NCBI RefSeq assembly: GCF_005517195.1
Contig: NZ_CP040244.1
Coordinates: 1,258,001 to 1,322,000 of the forward strand
DNA from: Streptomyces vilmorinianum
Lineage (GTDB): Bacteria; Actinomycetota; Actinomycetes; Streptomycetales; Streptomycetaceae
Length of the DNA: 64,000 nucleotides
Direction: 5' to 3'
The position numbers and the translations under genes are program-made. Within the stretch, counting starts at the first letter, position 1. Every line of letters begins with the position of its first letter. The notes beneath the pieces were generated by a model. The model was not told the origin of the DNA, did not search any database, and saw only the letters and a program-made list of their open reading frames with translations. This document shows positions 33,542 to 41,967 of this stretch, piece by piece.

Positions 33542-35134
33542 GTGAAGCGACGACACAGGGGGCGGCTCGCCGCCGGGATCCTGGCCGCAGGGCTGATGTT
33601 GACGGGGTGCGCGGCCGGGGGAAACGCGGACCGGGCGGCGGACAAGCGAGGGGGCAACCGCCCGTCGGCCGCCCCCGACGGAAGGGGCGGGGCCGACGTC
33701 GAAGCCCCCGAGGGCGAACAGCGCTCCCGCCAGCCCGCCGCCGACTACCTCTCCACCTTCGCCCTGGACGTGGACACCGCCTCGTACGGCTACGCCCGCC
33801 GCACCCTCTCCGAGGGCCGGCTGCCGGACCCGGTGAGCGTACGGCCCGAGGAGTTCGTCAACAGCTTCCGCCCGGACTACCCGCGCCCCGAGGGCGACGG
33901 GTTCAGCGTGACCATCGACGGCGCGCGGACCGCGGAGGACGGCTGGTCCCTCGTCCGGGTCGGACTCGCCACGCGCGCGGCGGACCGGCAGGGCGAACGC
34001 CCGCCCGCCGCCCTCACCTTCGTCGTCGACATCTCCGGCTCGATGGCCGAGACCGGCCGGCTCGACCTGGTCAAGGAGTCCCTCGGCATCCTCACCGACG
34101 AGCTCCGCGACGACGACTCGGTCGCCCTGGTGACCTTCAGCGACGAGGCCGAGACCCGGCTGCCCATGACGCGGGTCAAGGGGCAGCGCGAGCGGATCCA
34201 CGGCATCGTCGACGAGCTGGCGACCACCTCCTCCACCAACGTCGAGGCGGGGGTCCGCACCGGGTACGACGTCGCCGTCGAGGGCCACCGCAAGGGCGCG
34301 GTCAACCGCGTCGTGCTGCTCTCCGACGCGCTCGCCAACACCGGTGACACCGAGGCGCAGTCGATCCTCAACCGGATCGAGGAGGAGCGCAGGGAGTACG
34401 GGATCACCCTCTTCGGGGTCGGCGTCGGCAGCGACTACGGCGACGCGTTCATGGAGCAGCTCGCCGACAAGGGCGACGGGCACACCACGTACGTCTCCAC
34501 CACCGAGCAGGCCCGCAAGGTCTTCGTGGAGCAGCTGCCCGCCCACGTCGAGCTGCGCGCCCGGGACGCCAAGGCGCAGGTCGCCTTCGACCCGCAGACC
34601 GTCGAGCGGTTCCGGCTGATCGGCTACGAGAACCGGGAGGTCGCCGACGAGGACTTCCGCGACGACCGGGTCGACGGCGGCGAGGTCGGCGCGGGCCACA
34701 CCGTCACCGCGCTGTACGCGGTGAAGACCCGCCCCGGCCGCACCGGCAAGCTGGCCACGGCCACGGTCCGCTGGCTGGACCCGAAGACCCGTGCCCCGTA
34801 CGAGCGTTCCGGGAGCGTCGGGACGACCGCGCTCGCCTCCTCGCTCTGGGCGCCGGGCCACGACAGCCTGCAGCTGACCGCCGTCACCGCCTACTTCGCC
34901 GACAGGCTGCGGGGCGGCGATCTGCCGGGCGCGCCGCGGCTCTCGGTGCTCGCGGAGCGTTCCGGCGCGATCGCCGAGCGCTCGGGCTCGAAGGTGGTGC
35001 GGGAGCTGACCGAGGCGATCTTGCAGGCGGACCGGCTGATGGGTCCGGAGAGCGACGCGCAGGGCGACGCGGAGGGCGACGCGGAGGGCGGTAAGTCGGG
35101 GGGCAGCGGATCGGGTGATCCGTACAGCGGCTGA
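33542..35134 (+). CDS. von Willebrand factor A domain lipoprotein (YfbK-like)
   Basis: This 530-residue lipoprotein has a lipobox LTGC (Cys23) after a basic signal, a low-complexity linker, an N-terminal YfbK-type segment (DYLSTFALDVDTASYGYARR, residues 69-88) and a vWA domain with an intact MIDAS motif D163-x-S165-x-S167 (DISGSM), plus a C-terminal DUF3520-like region. It would be anchored on the outer face of the membrane and bind a partner through a divalent metal. GTG 33542 has GGGGAG upstream. The C-terminus has short Asp/Gly/Ala repeats (QGDAEGDAEGG). A hairpin terminator follows; it is a single-gene unit. Confidence 0.9.
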   Translation: MKRRHRGRLAAGILAAGLMLTGCAAGGNADRAADKRGGNRPSAAPDGRGGADVEAPEGEQRSRQPAADYLSTFALDVDTASYGYARRTLSEGRLPDPVSVRPEEFVNSFRPDYPRPEGDGFSVTIDGARTAEDGWSLVRVGLATRAADRQGERPPAALTFVVDISGSMAETGRLDLVKESLGILTDELRDDDSVALVTFSDEAETRLPMTRVKGQRERIHGIVDELATTSSTNVEAGVRTGYDVAVEGHRKGAVNRVVLLSDALANTGDTEAQSILNRIEEERREYGITLFGVGVGSDYGDAFMEQLADKGDGHTTYVSTTEQARKVFVEQLPAHVELRARDAKAQVAFDPQTVERFRLIGYENREVADEDFRDDRVDGGEVGAGHTVTALYAVKTRPGRTGKLATATVRWLDPKTRAPYERSGSVGTTALASSLWAPGHDSLQLTAVTAYFADRLRGGDLPGAPRLSVLAERSGAIAERSGSKVVRELTEAILQADRLMGPESDAQGDAEGDAEGGKSGGSGSGDPYSG

Positions 35135-35151
35135 TCCGTGCGGCGGTGGCG

Positions 35152-35190
35152 CGGCGCGCAGGGGGTTCCTCCGTAACCCCCTGCGCGCCG
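35152..35190 (+). terminator. Terminator of the vWA lipoprotein gene
   Basis: A perfect 16-bp stem (35152-35167 with 35175-35190) closes a 7-base loop CCTCCGT, 17 bases after the stop. Confidence 0.88.
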
Positions 35191-35215
35191 GCCATGGGCC
35201 CGTCATGATGGGCCC

Positions 35216-35683
35216 ATGGCCACCCTGCTGCTCGCACTCGCCGTCGCGTCCACCGGCCTCTACGCCGGGTTCATGCTGATCTTCCTGACCGGGATCATGC
35301 CCGCCCTGGCCCGGCTCGGCGACAGGGAGTTCGTCGACGCCATGCGGCGGATCAACGAGTATGTGCCCAAGCCCGTGTTCCTGGTCGTGTTCCTGGGCGT
35401 CGTGGCCTTCCCCGTCGCCGCCTTCTTCGCGCCCGTCGACGGGCGTAGCGACACGCAGAAGTGGCTGGTCCTGGCCGGCCTCGTGTGCGCGGTCCTCAAT
35501 CATCTGGTCACCATCGGCGGCAACATCCCGCTCAACAACGCGCTGGCCGCCTCGGAAAGCACCGGCGAGGACCCCTCCGCCGTACGGGCGGCCTTCGAGA
35601 AGCGCTGGAACGGCCTCCATCTGATCCGTACGGTCCTGATCACCGCCGCGTTCGGGCTGCTGATCGCCGCGTCCCTGAGCTGA
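35216..35683 (+). CDS. DUF1772 membrane protein
   Basis: This 155-residue protein has four membrane helices (about residues 3-25, 50-70, 83-103, 133-153) and the layout of DUF1772/anthrone-oxygenase-like proteins, including the N-x-P-L-N segment GGNIPLNNALA (about 101-111) and RWNGLHLIRT. Some relatives are cofactor-free oxygenases in polyketide pathways, but most are uncharacterised. The start ATG follows the terminator of the previous gene directly. Confidence 0.82.
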   Translation: MATLLLALAVASTGLYAGFMLIFLTGIMPALARLGDREFVDAMRRINEYVPKPVFLVVFLGVVAFPVAAFFAPVDGRSDTQKWLVLAGLVCAVLNHLVTIGGNIPLNNALAASESTGEDPSAVRAAFEKRWNGLHLIRTVLITAAFGLLIAASLS

Positions 35684-35719
35684 GGAATGCCGGACGGGGC
35701 AGGCACGGCCGTTCAAAAG

Positions 35720-35739
35720 CAAACCGTTCTGCCGGTTTG
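35720..35739. promoter_or_regulatory. Inverted repeat after DUF1772 / upstream of the SARP gene
   Basis: CAAACCG-TTCTGC-CGGTTTG has perfect 7-bp arms in an unusually A/T-rich gap. It may end the DUF1772 transcript or bind a regulator of the SARP gene. Confidence 0.5.
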
Positions 35740-35880
35740 AGTGTACCGGACTGGCTGAATCTCAGGCATGCCGGTGTGTGGATTCCGACCCTCGCGGATC
35801 ACTGGAGGCGGCAAAACGCCCTGAAGTGGGGCGATTTGATGCCTGCCACGCCGAGAGAATCCGTACCGTGCGGTTTCTTA

Positions 35881-35909
35881 TTGACATGCCTCCCGGTCTC
35901 TTTTCTAAT
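35881..35909 (+). promoter_or_regulatory. Near-consensus vegetative promoter of the SARP gene
   Basis: TTGACA (35881-35886), 17 bases and TCTAAT (35904-35909) match the HrdB consensus with one mismatch in the -10. The expected start of transcription is about 34 bases before the GTG. Confidence 0.75.
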
Positions 35910-35949
35910 CGTTCCGGGCCAAGCCGTGCACAGACGCGAGGGGGCAAAC

Positions 35950-36876
35950 GTGGACGTCCGCATTCTGGGGGGCCTGTCGGTTCGTGAGAACGGGGTGTCG
36001 ATCACTCCGACGGCGGCCGCGCCGCGCCAGCTCCTCGCGCTGCTCGCGGCCAACGCGGACCAGGTCGTGCCCGTGACCGTGCTGATGGAGGAGCTGTGGC
36101 CGTCCGGGCCGCCGCGCGGCGCCCGCGCCGAACTCCAGGCCCACATCCTCGATCTGCGGGCGCTGATCACCACGGCCCTGCGTGGCGCCGAGCCCTCGGA
36201 CCCCACCGCCGCCTGGCTGGAGCGCCGTACCGCCGAGGCCGTGCTCGTCTCCCTGCCCGGCGGCTACCGGCTCGACACCGGTGGCGGCTCCAACGACGCC
36301 TGGCAGTTCGAGCGGGCCGCCGGCGCGGGGTACCGGGCCATGGAGGCGGGCGACCTGCCGCGTGCGGCGCACCGGCTCTCCGACGCGCTGGCCCTGTGGC
36401 GCGGCGAGCCGTACGCGGGGGTCGCGGCCGGTCCCCATCTGCGTATGGAGATCGAGCGCCTGGAGGTCTCCCGGCTGAGCGCCCTCGACCAGTGGGTCGA
36501 GGCCCAGCTGAGGCTCGGCCGCCACTTCGAGATGATCTCGGAGCTCTCCGAACTCGTCGCGCGATACCGCACCAACGAGCCGCTGCACGGCCAGTTCATG
36601 GTCGCGCTGCTGCGCTGCGGACGGCAGGACGAGGCCCTGGAGGTCTACCAGCGGCTGAGCATCGGCCTGAAGAAGGCGACGGGGACGGAGCCCTCGGCGC
36701 GGCTGCGCAGGCTGCAGCGCTCGATCCTGACCGTACGGGACGTGCCCCGCCCGGCGTTCGCGCAGACCTCCTTCGGCCGGCCGGGGTTCGGCGATCCGGC
36801 GTTCGGCCAACCGGCGTTCGGTGAGCGGACGTCCGCCCTGCCTCCCGCGCGCGTACCGGCCGGCTCACTCGTCTGA
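35950..36876 (+). CDS. AfsR/SARP-family transcriptional regulator
   Basis: This 308-residue protein has an OmpR-like winged-helix DNA-binding domain (about residues 1-100, VDVRILGGLSV, PRQLLALLAANADQVV, LMEELWPSGPPRGA) and a bacterial transcriptional activator domain (about 115-260, WQFERAAGAGYRAMEAGD, RTNEPLHGQFMVALLRCGRQDEAL written as RTNEPLHGQFMVALL and RCGRQDEAL). SARPs activate secondary-metabolite genes, but no biosynthetic cluster is adjacent. GTG 35950 has GAGGGGG five bases upstream. The C-terminal 40 residues carry Phe-Gly-x-Pro repeats. It precedes a GAF regulator and a transposase-like gene. Confidence 0.92.
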   Translation: MDVRILGGLSVRENGVSITPTAAAPRQLLALLAANADQVVPVTVLMEELWPSGPPRGARAELQAHILDLRALITTALRGAEPSDPTAAWLERRTAEAVLVSLPGGYRLDTGGGSNDAWQFERAAGAGYRAMEAGDLPRAAHRLSDALALWRGEPYAGVAAGPHLRMEIERLEVSRLSALDQWVEAQLRLGRHFEMISELSELVARYRTNEPLHGQFMVALLRCGRQDEALEVYQRLSIGLKKATGTEPSARLRRLQRSILTVRDVPRPAFAQTSFGRPGFGDPAFGQPAFGERTSALPPARVPAGSLV

Positions 36877-37000
36877 GGCGCGGGCCCCAGGGTCTGTCAT
36901 ATGCCGGGAACCAAGTGGCCGGGATCGCCGTTGAGCGTGTCCCGGGGCCGAATCACCTTCGGCCGACGGTATGGGGCTGACAAGCAACGGGAGTTGGGGC

Positions 37001-39004
37001 ATGTCCGAGCGAGGCGCGGACGCGGACGGGGACGGGGACGGGAGCGCGGACAGGGGCGGGGGCGTCGACGCGCTCGCGGTTCTGGAGCTGCTGGCCCGGC
37101 AGGCCGCGCCCGGCAGTTACGAGACACTGCTCGACGAGGCCCGTCGCGCGGGCACGCCGGCCGGCGAACTGGCCCGGCTCGAACGGGCCGTCCACCTCGC
37201 CACCGGACTCGCCTCCTCCTATGACCGTTCCGCCCAGCGCGAGGCCGGACTCACCGCCCTCGTCGACACCGCCCGCGACCTGACCCTCCCGTACGACGTC
37301 GACAGCCTGCTGCGGGTCATCACCCGCCGCGCCAAACGGCTCCTCGGCTTCGACATGACCTACGTCAGCGTGCGCGACACGAACGGCTCCTCCTTCGTCC
37401 GCACCAGCGAGGGCTCCCACACCGGACTCACCACCGGCCTGCGGGTCCTCGACGGCCACGGCCTCGGCGGCGAGGCACACGCCCACGGCGAACCGGCCTG
37501 GACCGCCGACTACTTGGCGGACGACCGCTTCCCGCACGCGCAGGCCGTCGACGGCGTGGTCCGGGCCGAGGGCCTGCGCGCCGTCATGGCCGTACCGCTG
37601 CGCAGCGGAGAGACGACCGTCGGCGCGCTCTACGGCGCCGACCGCAGGGTCCGCCGCTACACCCCCGACGAGATCGGGCTGATGACCTCGCTGGCCGACC
37701 TCGCCGCCATCGCCATCGAGAAGGCCGGACTCCTCGACCAGACCCGGGCCGAGGTCACCGAGCTGGAGCTGGACAGCTCCCGGGCCCGTACCAGCCTGAC
37801 CCGGATGCGGCACGTCAGCGAGGCGCACAGCCGGATCATGAACCTCGTCCTGGCGGGCGGGGACCTGCGCAACGTGGCCAAGGCGGCGGGGGACGCGCTC
37901 GACGGCACGGTCGTGATCCGGGACCCGGGCGGCCGCAGCCTCGCCTCCGGCGGTGACATCCCGGACCTCGACGAGGAGTCGGTGGCGAAGGCCTCGCTGG
38001 ACGCGCACGCCGGCCGCCGGCCCGTCGTGACCGGCGACAACACCTGGGTGGCGCCCATCATCGCGGGCTCCGAGGACCTCGGCGTACTGGTGATACGGAC
38101 GGCGACAGGACTGACCGGCGAGGACGAGCGGCTGCTCGAACTGGCCGCCCAGTCCGTCGCCTTCCTGCTCCTGATGCAGCGCTCCACGGCCGTCGCCGAG
38201 GGACCCGTCCGCGACGAGCTCCTCGACGACCTGCTCGCCGACCCGCAGCACGTCCCTCCGCAGCAGATGGTGCAGCGCGCCCGCCGCCTCGGCATCGACC
38301 TGCGCACGCCGCACGTCCTCGTGGTCGCCCGGCCGGAGGGCGGGGAGCAGGGGCGGGCGGTCGTGTGGGCGTCCTCGTACGCGTACCGGATGTCCGGCCT
38401 GAAGACGGTGCAGGGCGGCTGCATCGTGCTCCTGCTGCCCGGCACCGACGCGTCGGCGGCCGCGAAGGCCGTCTCCGGGGAGCTGTCCCCGCTGCTCGGC
38501 CACCCGGTCTCGGTCGGCGCGGCCGGTCCTGGCCGGCGCCCGGACGGCGTCGGCCGGATGTATCTGGAGGCCACGCGCTGCCTGGACGCGATGAGCGCGC
38601 TGGGCGGGGCCGGGTCCGCCGCGTCCGTGCGGGATCTGGGGTTCCTGGGGCTGCTGCTCTCCGACGACCACGACGTGGACGGCTTCATCGAGTCGGCGAT
38701 CGGTCCGGTACTGGCCTACGACGCGGAGCGGTTCACCGAGCTGACGCGCACGATGGAGGCGTACTTCGCGTCGGGCGGCAGCCCCACGAACGCGGCGGAG
38801 GTGCTGCACGTCCACCCCAACACGGTCTCGCGCCGGCTGGAGCGGATCGGCGAACTCCTCGGCCCGCAGTGGCAGAAGCCGGGCCAGGTCCTGGAGGTCC
38901 AGCTGGCCCTGCGCCTGCGGCGCACCCGCGACGTCCTGGCCCAGCAGCGCGGCACGGACCCGGGCTCGGGGCAGGGGGCGGGCCAGGGGCCGGTCGCGGG
39001 CTAG
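37001..39004 (+). CDS. GAF-domain regulator with PucR-type C-terminal helix-turn-helix
   Basis: This 667-residue cytosolic regulator has an N-terminal linker with short Asp-Ala/Asp-Gly repeats, a GAF sensor domain (about residues 105-250, LTLPYDVDSLLRVITRRA to AIAIEKAGLL), a GGDEF-like/PucR central domain and a C-terminal HTH_30 (LHVHPNTVSRRLERIGELLG near residues 600-620). Similar proteins control amino acid, purine or aromatic catabolism. ATG 37001 follows GGGAG and begins MSERGAD; an ATG at 36971 is less supported. It is separated from the SARP gene by 124 bases. Confidence 0.87.
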   Translation: MSERGADADGDGDGSADRGGGVDALAVLELLARQAAPGSYETLLDEARRAGTPAGELARLERAVHLATGLASSYDRSAQREAGLTALVDTARDLTLPYDVDSLLRVITRRAKRLLGFDMTYVSVRDTNGSSFVRTSEGSHTGLTTGLRVLDGHGLGGEAHAHGEPAWTADYLADDRFPHAQAVDGVVRAEGLRAVMAVPLRSGETTVGALYGADRRVRRYTPDEIGLMTSLADLAAIAIEKAGLLDQTRAEVTELELDSSRARTSLTRMRHVSEAHSRIMNLVLAGGDLRNVAKAAGDALDGTVVIRDPGGRSLASGGDIPDLDEESVAKASLDAHAGRRPVVTGDNTWVAPIIAGSEDLGVLVIRTATGLTGEDERLLELAAQSVAFLLLMQRSTAVAEGPVRDELLDDLLADPQHVPPQQMVQRARRLGIDLRTPHVLVVARPEGGEQGRAVVWASSYAYRMSGLKTVQGGCIVLLLPGTDASAAAKAVSGELSPLLGHPVSVGAAGPGRRPDGVGRMYLEATRCLDAMSALGGAGSAASVRDLGFLGLLLSDDHDVDGFIESAIGPVLAYDAERFTELTRTMEAYFASGGSPTNAAEVLHVHPNTVSRRLERIGELLGPQWQKPGQVLEVQLALRLRRTRDVLAQQRGTDPGSGQGAGQGPVAG

Positions 39005-39039
39005 TTTCCGGGCCCGGGCTCCGGGTTCGAAGGCCGCCC

Positions 39040-39081
39040 GGTTCCGGTCCCGGTCCCGGTCCCGATCCCGGTCCTGATCCC
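39040..39081. repeat. Hexanucleotide repeat (GGTCCC)n
   Basis: Seven consecutive 6-bp units of GGTCCC and its one-base variants (GGTTCC, GATCCC, GGTCCT) lie between the convergent regulator and transposase-like genes. Confidence 0.85.
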
Positions 39082-39104
39082 CTTGCGGCCCGCCCGGCTC
39101 GCTC

Positions 39105-40355
39105 TCAGGCCGTCGAGCCGTAGGCCGCGTCCCAGTCCGTCGCCAGGACGGTCGCCGCGTGCGCGGCCGAGGCCAGGGTGATGTGACGGTGCCAGCCGCG
39201 GAACGAGCGGCCCACGAAGTCCCGTAGCCCCGCCCCCTCGCCGACCTGGGTGAAGTCGCGCTCCACACGCCGGGCCAGCTTCGTCAGCCGCAGCAGCGAG
39301 CCGACGCTCGCGCCCGTCAGATCGGTGATCCACAGCCGGGCCGGGGGCCGCCTCGGGTCGTCCCACTCGCCGAGCAGCAGCAGCGGACGCATCCGTTCCC
39401 CCACGGGCACCGGCAGGGTGACCCGTACCGCCGCCGCCAGCGACGTACGCGAGGTTCGCACGCCGGACGCGGAGTCCAGCCAGCTCACCGGCCGGCGCAG
39501 GCCCTTGAGCGACTCCAGGATCTGCTGGGCCGGCAGCGGCCCGGCGCCGAAGCCCGGCAAGGCCCGGTCCGCGACCGCGAACCGCCGGGCCGCGTCGATC
39601 CGGGCGACGACCGGAACACCCGCACCGGCCAGCCGGTTCAGCGCCGCCCGCCCCGCGCCGCCGCGGATGTCGAGCAGCAGCGGCTTGCGCGTGACGCCCG
39701 GCAGACTCGCCGTGTCGAGGGCGGCCGCCACCGCGCACTCCTCCAGGGTCTCCTCGACCGCCTCCTCCGGAACCTCCGCGCGGTCGCGCCGCGTCCGGTC
39801 CTTCACCCACGGATCGGGCAGGAACAGCCGCCAGTTGACCGGGACGCTCAGCTCCTCGGAGGCGAACCACACCCCGAACGCCTGCTGGCCCCGGAACACC
39901 TGCCCCCGCTCGGGGTCGAACCGGCGGTCCACGCCCACCGAGTGCTCGCCGGCCTTCGGTATCGGCATCGGCCGGACCACCCACGCCTGCGGGCAGCCGT
40001 TCTGCTCCAGGAAACCGGCGAGCGCGGCGCGCATGGGCCGCCAGTCCCAGGTGGAGCTGGAGACGAAGTGGTGCAGACTCTGCTCGGCGGCGGCCGCCGG
40101 ACCGCCGATCTGAGCCGCGATGTTACGGATGGACTTGCGGCCCTGCGCGGTCAGCAGCCCGTACAGGTACTGCTCGGCCTTCAGACGCTGGTCCCGGCGG
40201 GGCAGCCCGGAGAAGAGCGCGGCACAGAGCTCGGCGTAGACATCGTCCGCCGCCGCGTTCCGGTACGGCGCGGAGTGGGGGCCGGATCCGGTGCGGTACT
40301 GGACACCCCGTGAATCGACAACGGTCCTGCGGTTCGCTGCGACGGATGTACTCAC
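39105..40355 (-). CDS. IS701-type transposase relative, probably catalytically altered
   Basis: This 416-residue protein matches the IS701-type DDE transposases over its length: the N-terminal LKAEQYLYGLLTAQGRKSIRN (here KAEQYLYGLLTAQGRKSIR), SLHHFVSSSTWDW, PIPKAGEHSVGV, GQQAFGVWF and the later LLLDIRGG and RRVERDFTQ. In active IS701 elements the segment before the KxGxHSVGV motif reads VDDTGFPKKG with the first catalytic Asp; here it is VVRPMPIPKAG, so that Asp is missing, although the second Asp (LLLD) and downstream Glu candidates remain. GTG 40355 follows AGGAG. No terminal inverted repeats or target duplication are visible, and the gene sits beside SARP and GAF regulators. Confidence 0.8.
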   Translation of the reverse strand: MSTSVAANRRTVVDSRGVQYRTGSGPHSAPYRNAAADDVYAELCAALFSGLPRRDQRLKAEQYLYGLLTAQGRKSIRNIAAQIGGPAAAAEQSLHHFVSSSTWDWRPMRAALAGFLEQNGCPQAWVVRPMPIPKAGEHSVGVDRRFDPERGQVFRGQQAFGVWFASEELSVPVNWRLFLPDPWVKDRTRRDRAEVPEEAVEETLEECAVAAALDTASLPGVTRKPLLLDIRGGAGRAALNRLAGAGVPVVARIDAARRFAVADRALPGFGAGPLPAQQILESLKGLRRPVSWLDSASGVRTSRTSLAAAVRVTLPVPVGERMRPLLLLGEWDDPRRPPARLWITDLTGASVGSLLRLTKLARRVERDFTQVGEGAGLRDFVGRSFRGWHRHITLASAAHAATVLATDWDAAYGSTA

Positions 40356-40809
40356 GACACTCCTGCCTACGGTTTTCACAGCTCGCTCCAGCTGCCCTTC
40401 CACCGTGGCGCCTCGGCGCCCGTGACACGAGGTGGACCCGGCACCCGTCTGGGCCGCCGGATGGTGGCCGGACCACCGCCGGCGGCTCCGGACAGGGGGT
40501 GAAGGGGGCCGGGTGCGTACCGGACGGGGGTTCAGGTGTGGCCGGATCACCAGGGGTTGGGGGCCCGGCCACCGGCCGGGTCGCCGGCCCGGCTCCCTCC
40601 GCCGGGGGATCTGACAGACTCGGGGAGCCGGCTTTGACCGGGGTGCGGGCCGGGCCGACCATCGCAGAGTGAGGCGGCACGGGCCGGCCCCTGGTTAATG
40701 CCCCAGGCCAGGGACCGCGCCTGTCCGCCTCGCTCACTTCGCGGGGGCGCGCCTCCCCGCTGACGCTTCCGCTTCCGCCGGCCGGGCCCCAACGGCATAG
40801 CCTGGACGT
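40356..40809. other. 454-base intergenic region with a hairpin, no gene seen
   Basis: A perfect 9-bp hairpin CCGGCTCCC (40589-40597) with GGGAGCCGG (40623-40631) is present. ORFs across this region have the wrong composition and no homology I recognise. The region before crcB does not show a fluoride riboswitch. Confidence 0.5.
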
Positions 40810-41220
40810 ATGGATGTGCGCGGACAGTTGCCGGTGGTCGGTGTCGTCGCCGTCGGCGGCGCCCTCGGCGCGGCCGCCCGCTACGGCGCGTCGCTCGCCT
40901 GGGCCACCCCGGCCGGCGCGTTCCCCTGGACCACCCTCGCCGTGAACGCCTCCGGCTGCGCCGCGATCGGCGTCCTGATGGTCCTGGTCACCGAGGTGGC
41001 CGCCGCGCCCCACCCGCTCGTCCGCCCCTTTCTCGGCACGGGCGTCCTCGGGGGCTTCACCACCTTCTCGGCGTACGCCCTCGACACGCAGCGACTGCTC
41101 GCGGCGGGGGACGCCGCCCGCGGCGTGGCATACATGGGAGCGACGGTGGCGGCGGCACTGGCCGCCGTCTGGGCCGCGACCACCGCGACCCGCGGCGCTC
41201 TGGTGAGGAGAACACGATGA
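40810..41220 (+). CDS. crcB: Fluoride channel subunit (FluC/CrcB)
   Basis: This 136-residue membrane protein has four helices and the FluC signatures [13 protein letters not shown] (about residues 18-30), NASGCAAIG with the sodium-site Asn, and [15 protein letters not shown] with the F-box Phe residues and TTFS. It forms one chain of a dual-topology fluoride channel. It is coupled by ATGA overlap to DUF190, which is followed by a second crcB, so the two FluC chains are likely antiparallel partners in a heterodimer. Confidence 0.93.
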   Translation: MDVRGQLPVVGVVAVGGALGAAARYGASLAWATPAGAFPWTTLAVNASGCAAIGVLMVLVTEVAAAPHPLVRPFLGTGVLGGFTTFSAYALDTQRLLAAGDAARGVAYMGATVAAALAAVWAATTATRGALVRRTR

Positions 41221-41579
41221 CGAGACTGGCGGGCAGGGCCCTGCGGGTGACGATCCTCGTCGGGGAGAGCGACACCTGGCACCACCGGCCGCTGTACTCG
41301 GAGATCGTGCACCGGGCACACGAGGCGGGTCTCGCCGGGGCCTCGGTCTTCCGGGGCATCGAGGGCTTCGGAGCGTCCTCGCTCGTCCACACCTCGCGGC
41401 TGCTCTCGCTCAGCGAGGACCTGCCGGTCGCGATCCTGATCGTGGACACCGAGGACCGGGTCCGCGACTTCCTGCCGCAGCTCGACGCGCTGGTGACGGA
41501 GGGTCTGGTGATCCTCGACGACTGCGAGGTCATCAGATACGCAGGCCGGGAGAGCGGGAAGAGGGACGCGGGCGCGTGA
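41217..41579 (+). CDS. DUF190 protein in the fluoride cluster
   Basis: This 120-residue DUF190 protein has a PII-like ferredoxin fold ([46 protein letters not shown]). DUF190 genes are regularly fused or adjacent to crcB genes, so a regulatory or fluoride/nucleotide-sensing role is inferred. Both ends overlap the crcB genes by 4 bases, giving a tightly coupled three-gene unit. Confidence 0.9.
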   Translation: MTRLAGRALRVTILVGESDTWHHRPLYSEIVHRAHEAGLAGASVFRGIEGFGASSLVHTSRLLSLSEDLPVAILIVDTEDRVRDFLPQLDALVTEGLVILDDCEVIRYAGRESGKRDAGA

Positions 41580-41929
41580 ACTGGCTCCTCGTCCTCGCGG
41601 GCGCGGCCGTCGGCGCGCCCCTGCGCTACCTCACCGACCGCGCCGTCCAGTCGCGCCACGACTCCGTCTTCCCCTGGGGCACGTTCACGGTCAACGTCAT
41701 CGGCTCCTTCGTCCTCGGCCTGCTCACCGGCGTCTCCTCCGCCCAGGCGTTCCTGCTGCTCGGCACCGGCCTGTGCGGGGCGCTGACGACGTACTCGACC
41801 TTCTCGTACGAGACGCTGAAGCTGTACGAGGGCGGGGCGAAGGGCTACGCGGCGGCGAACGTGGCCGGTAGCGTGGCCGCGGGCCTCGGAGCCGTATGGC
41901 TGGGGGTGGAGGCCGCACAGGCCTGGTGA
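41576..41929 (+). CDS. crcB: Second fluoride channel subunit (FluC/CrcB)
   Basis: This 117-residue four-helix protein has [14 protein letters not shown], the [13 protein letters not shown]sn motif and [12 protein letters not shown], where the F-box Phe pattern is TYSTFS rather than TTFS. It pairs with the upstream CrcB, the two having opposite charge distribution at their termini ([10 protein letters not shown] here). GTG 41576 overlaps DUF190. Confidence 0.92.
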   Translation: MNWLLVLAGAAVGAPLRYLTDRAVQSRHDSVFPWGTFTVNVIGSFVLGLLTGVSSAQAFLLLGTGLCGALTTYSTFSYETLKLYEGGAKGYAAANVAGSVAAGLGAVWLGVEAAQAW

Positions 41930-41967
41930 GCCGTCACGATTCGGGCTTCCGAGAGGGGTACGCGCGC

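Noticed and set aside
40310..40672. 120-codon plus-strand frame upstream of crcB
   Set aside because: It overlaps the start of the transposase-like gene, has no ribosome site and shows no protein-like pattern.
38900..40800. Complete insertion sequence around the IS701-like gene
   Set aside because: I found no terminal inverted repeats or flanking direct repeats, and the catalytic motif is altered, so only the gene is annotated.
40700..40809. Possible fluoride riboswitch upstream of crcB
   Set aside because: The conserved crcB-motif pseudoknot bases are not visible in this 110-base leader. A covariance search would settle it.
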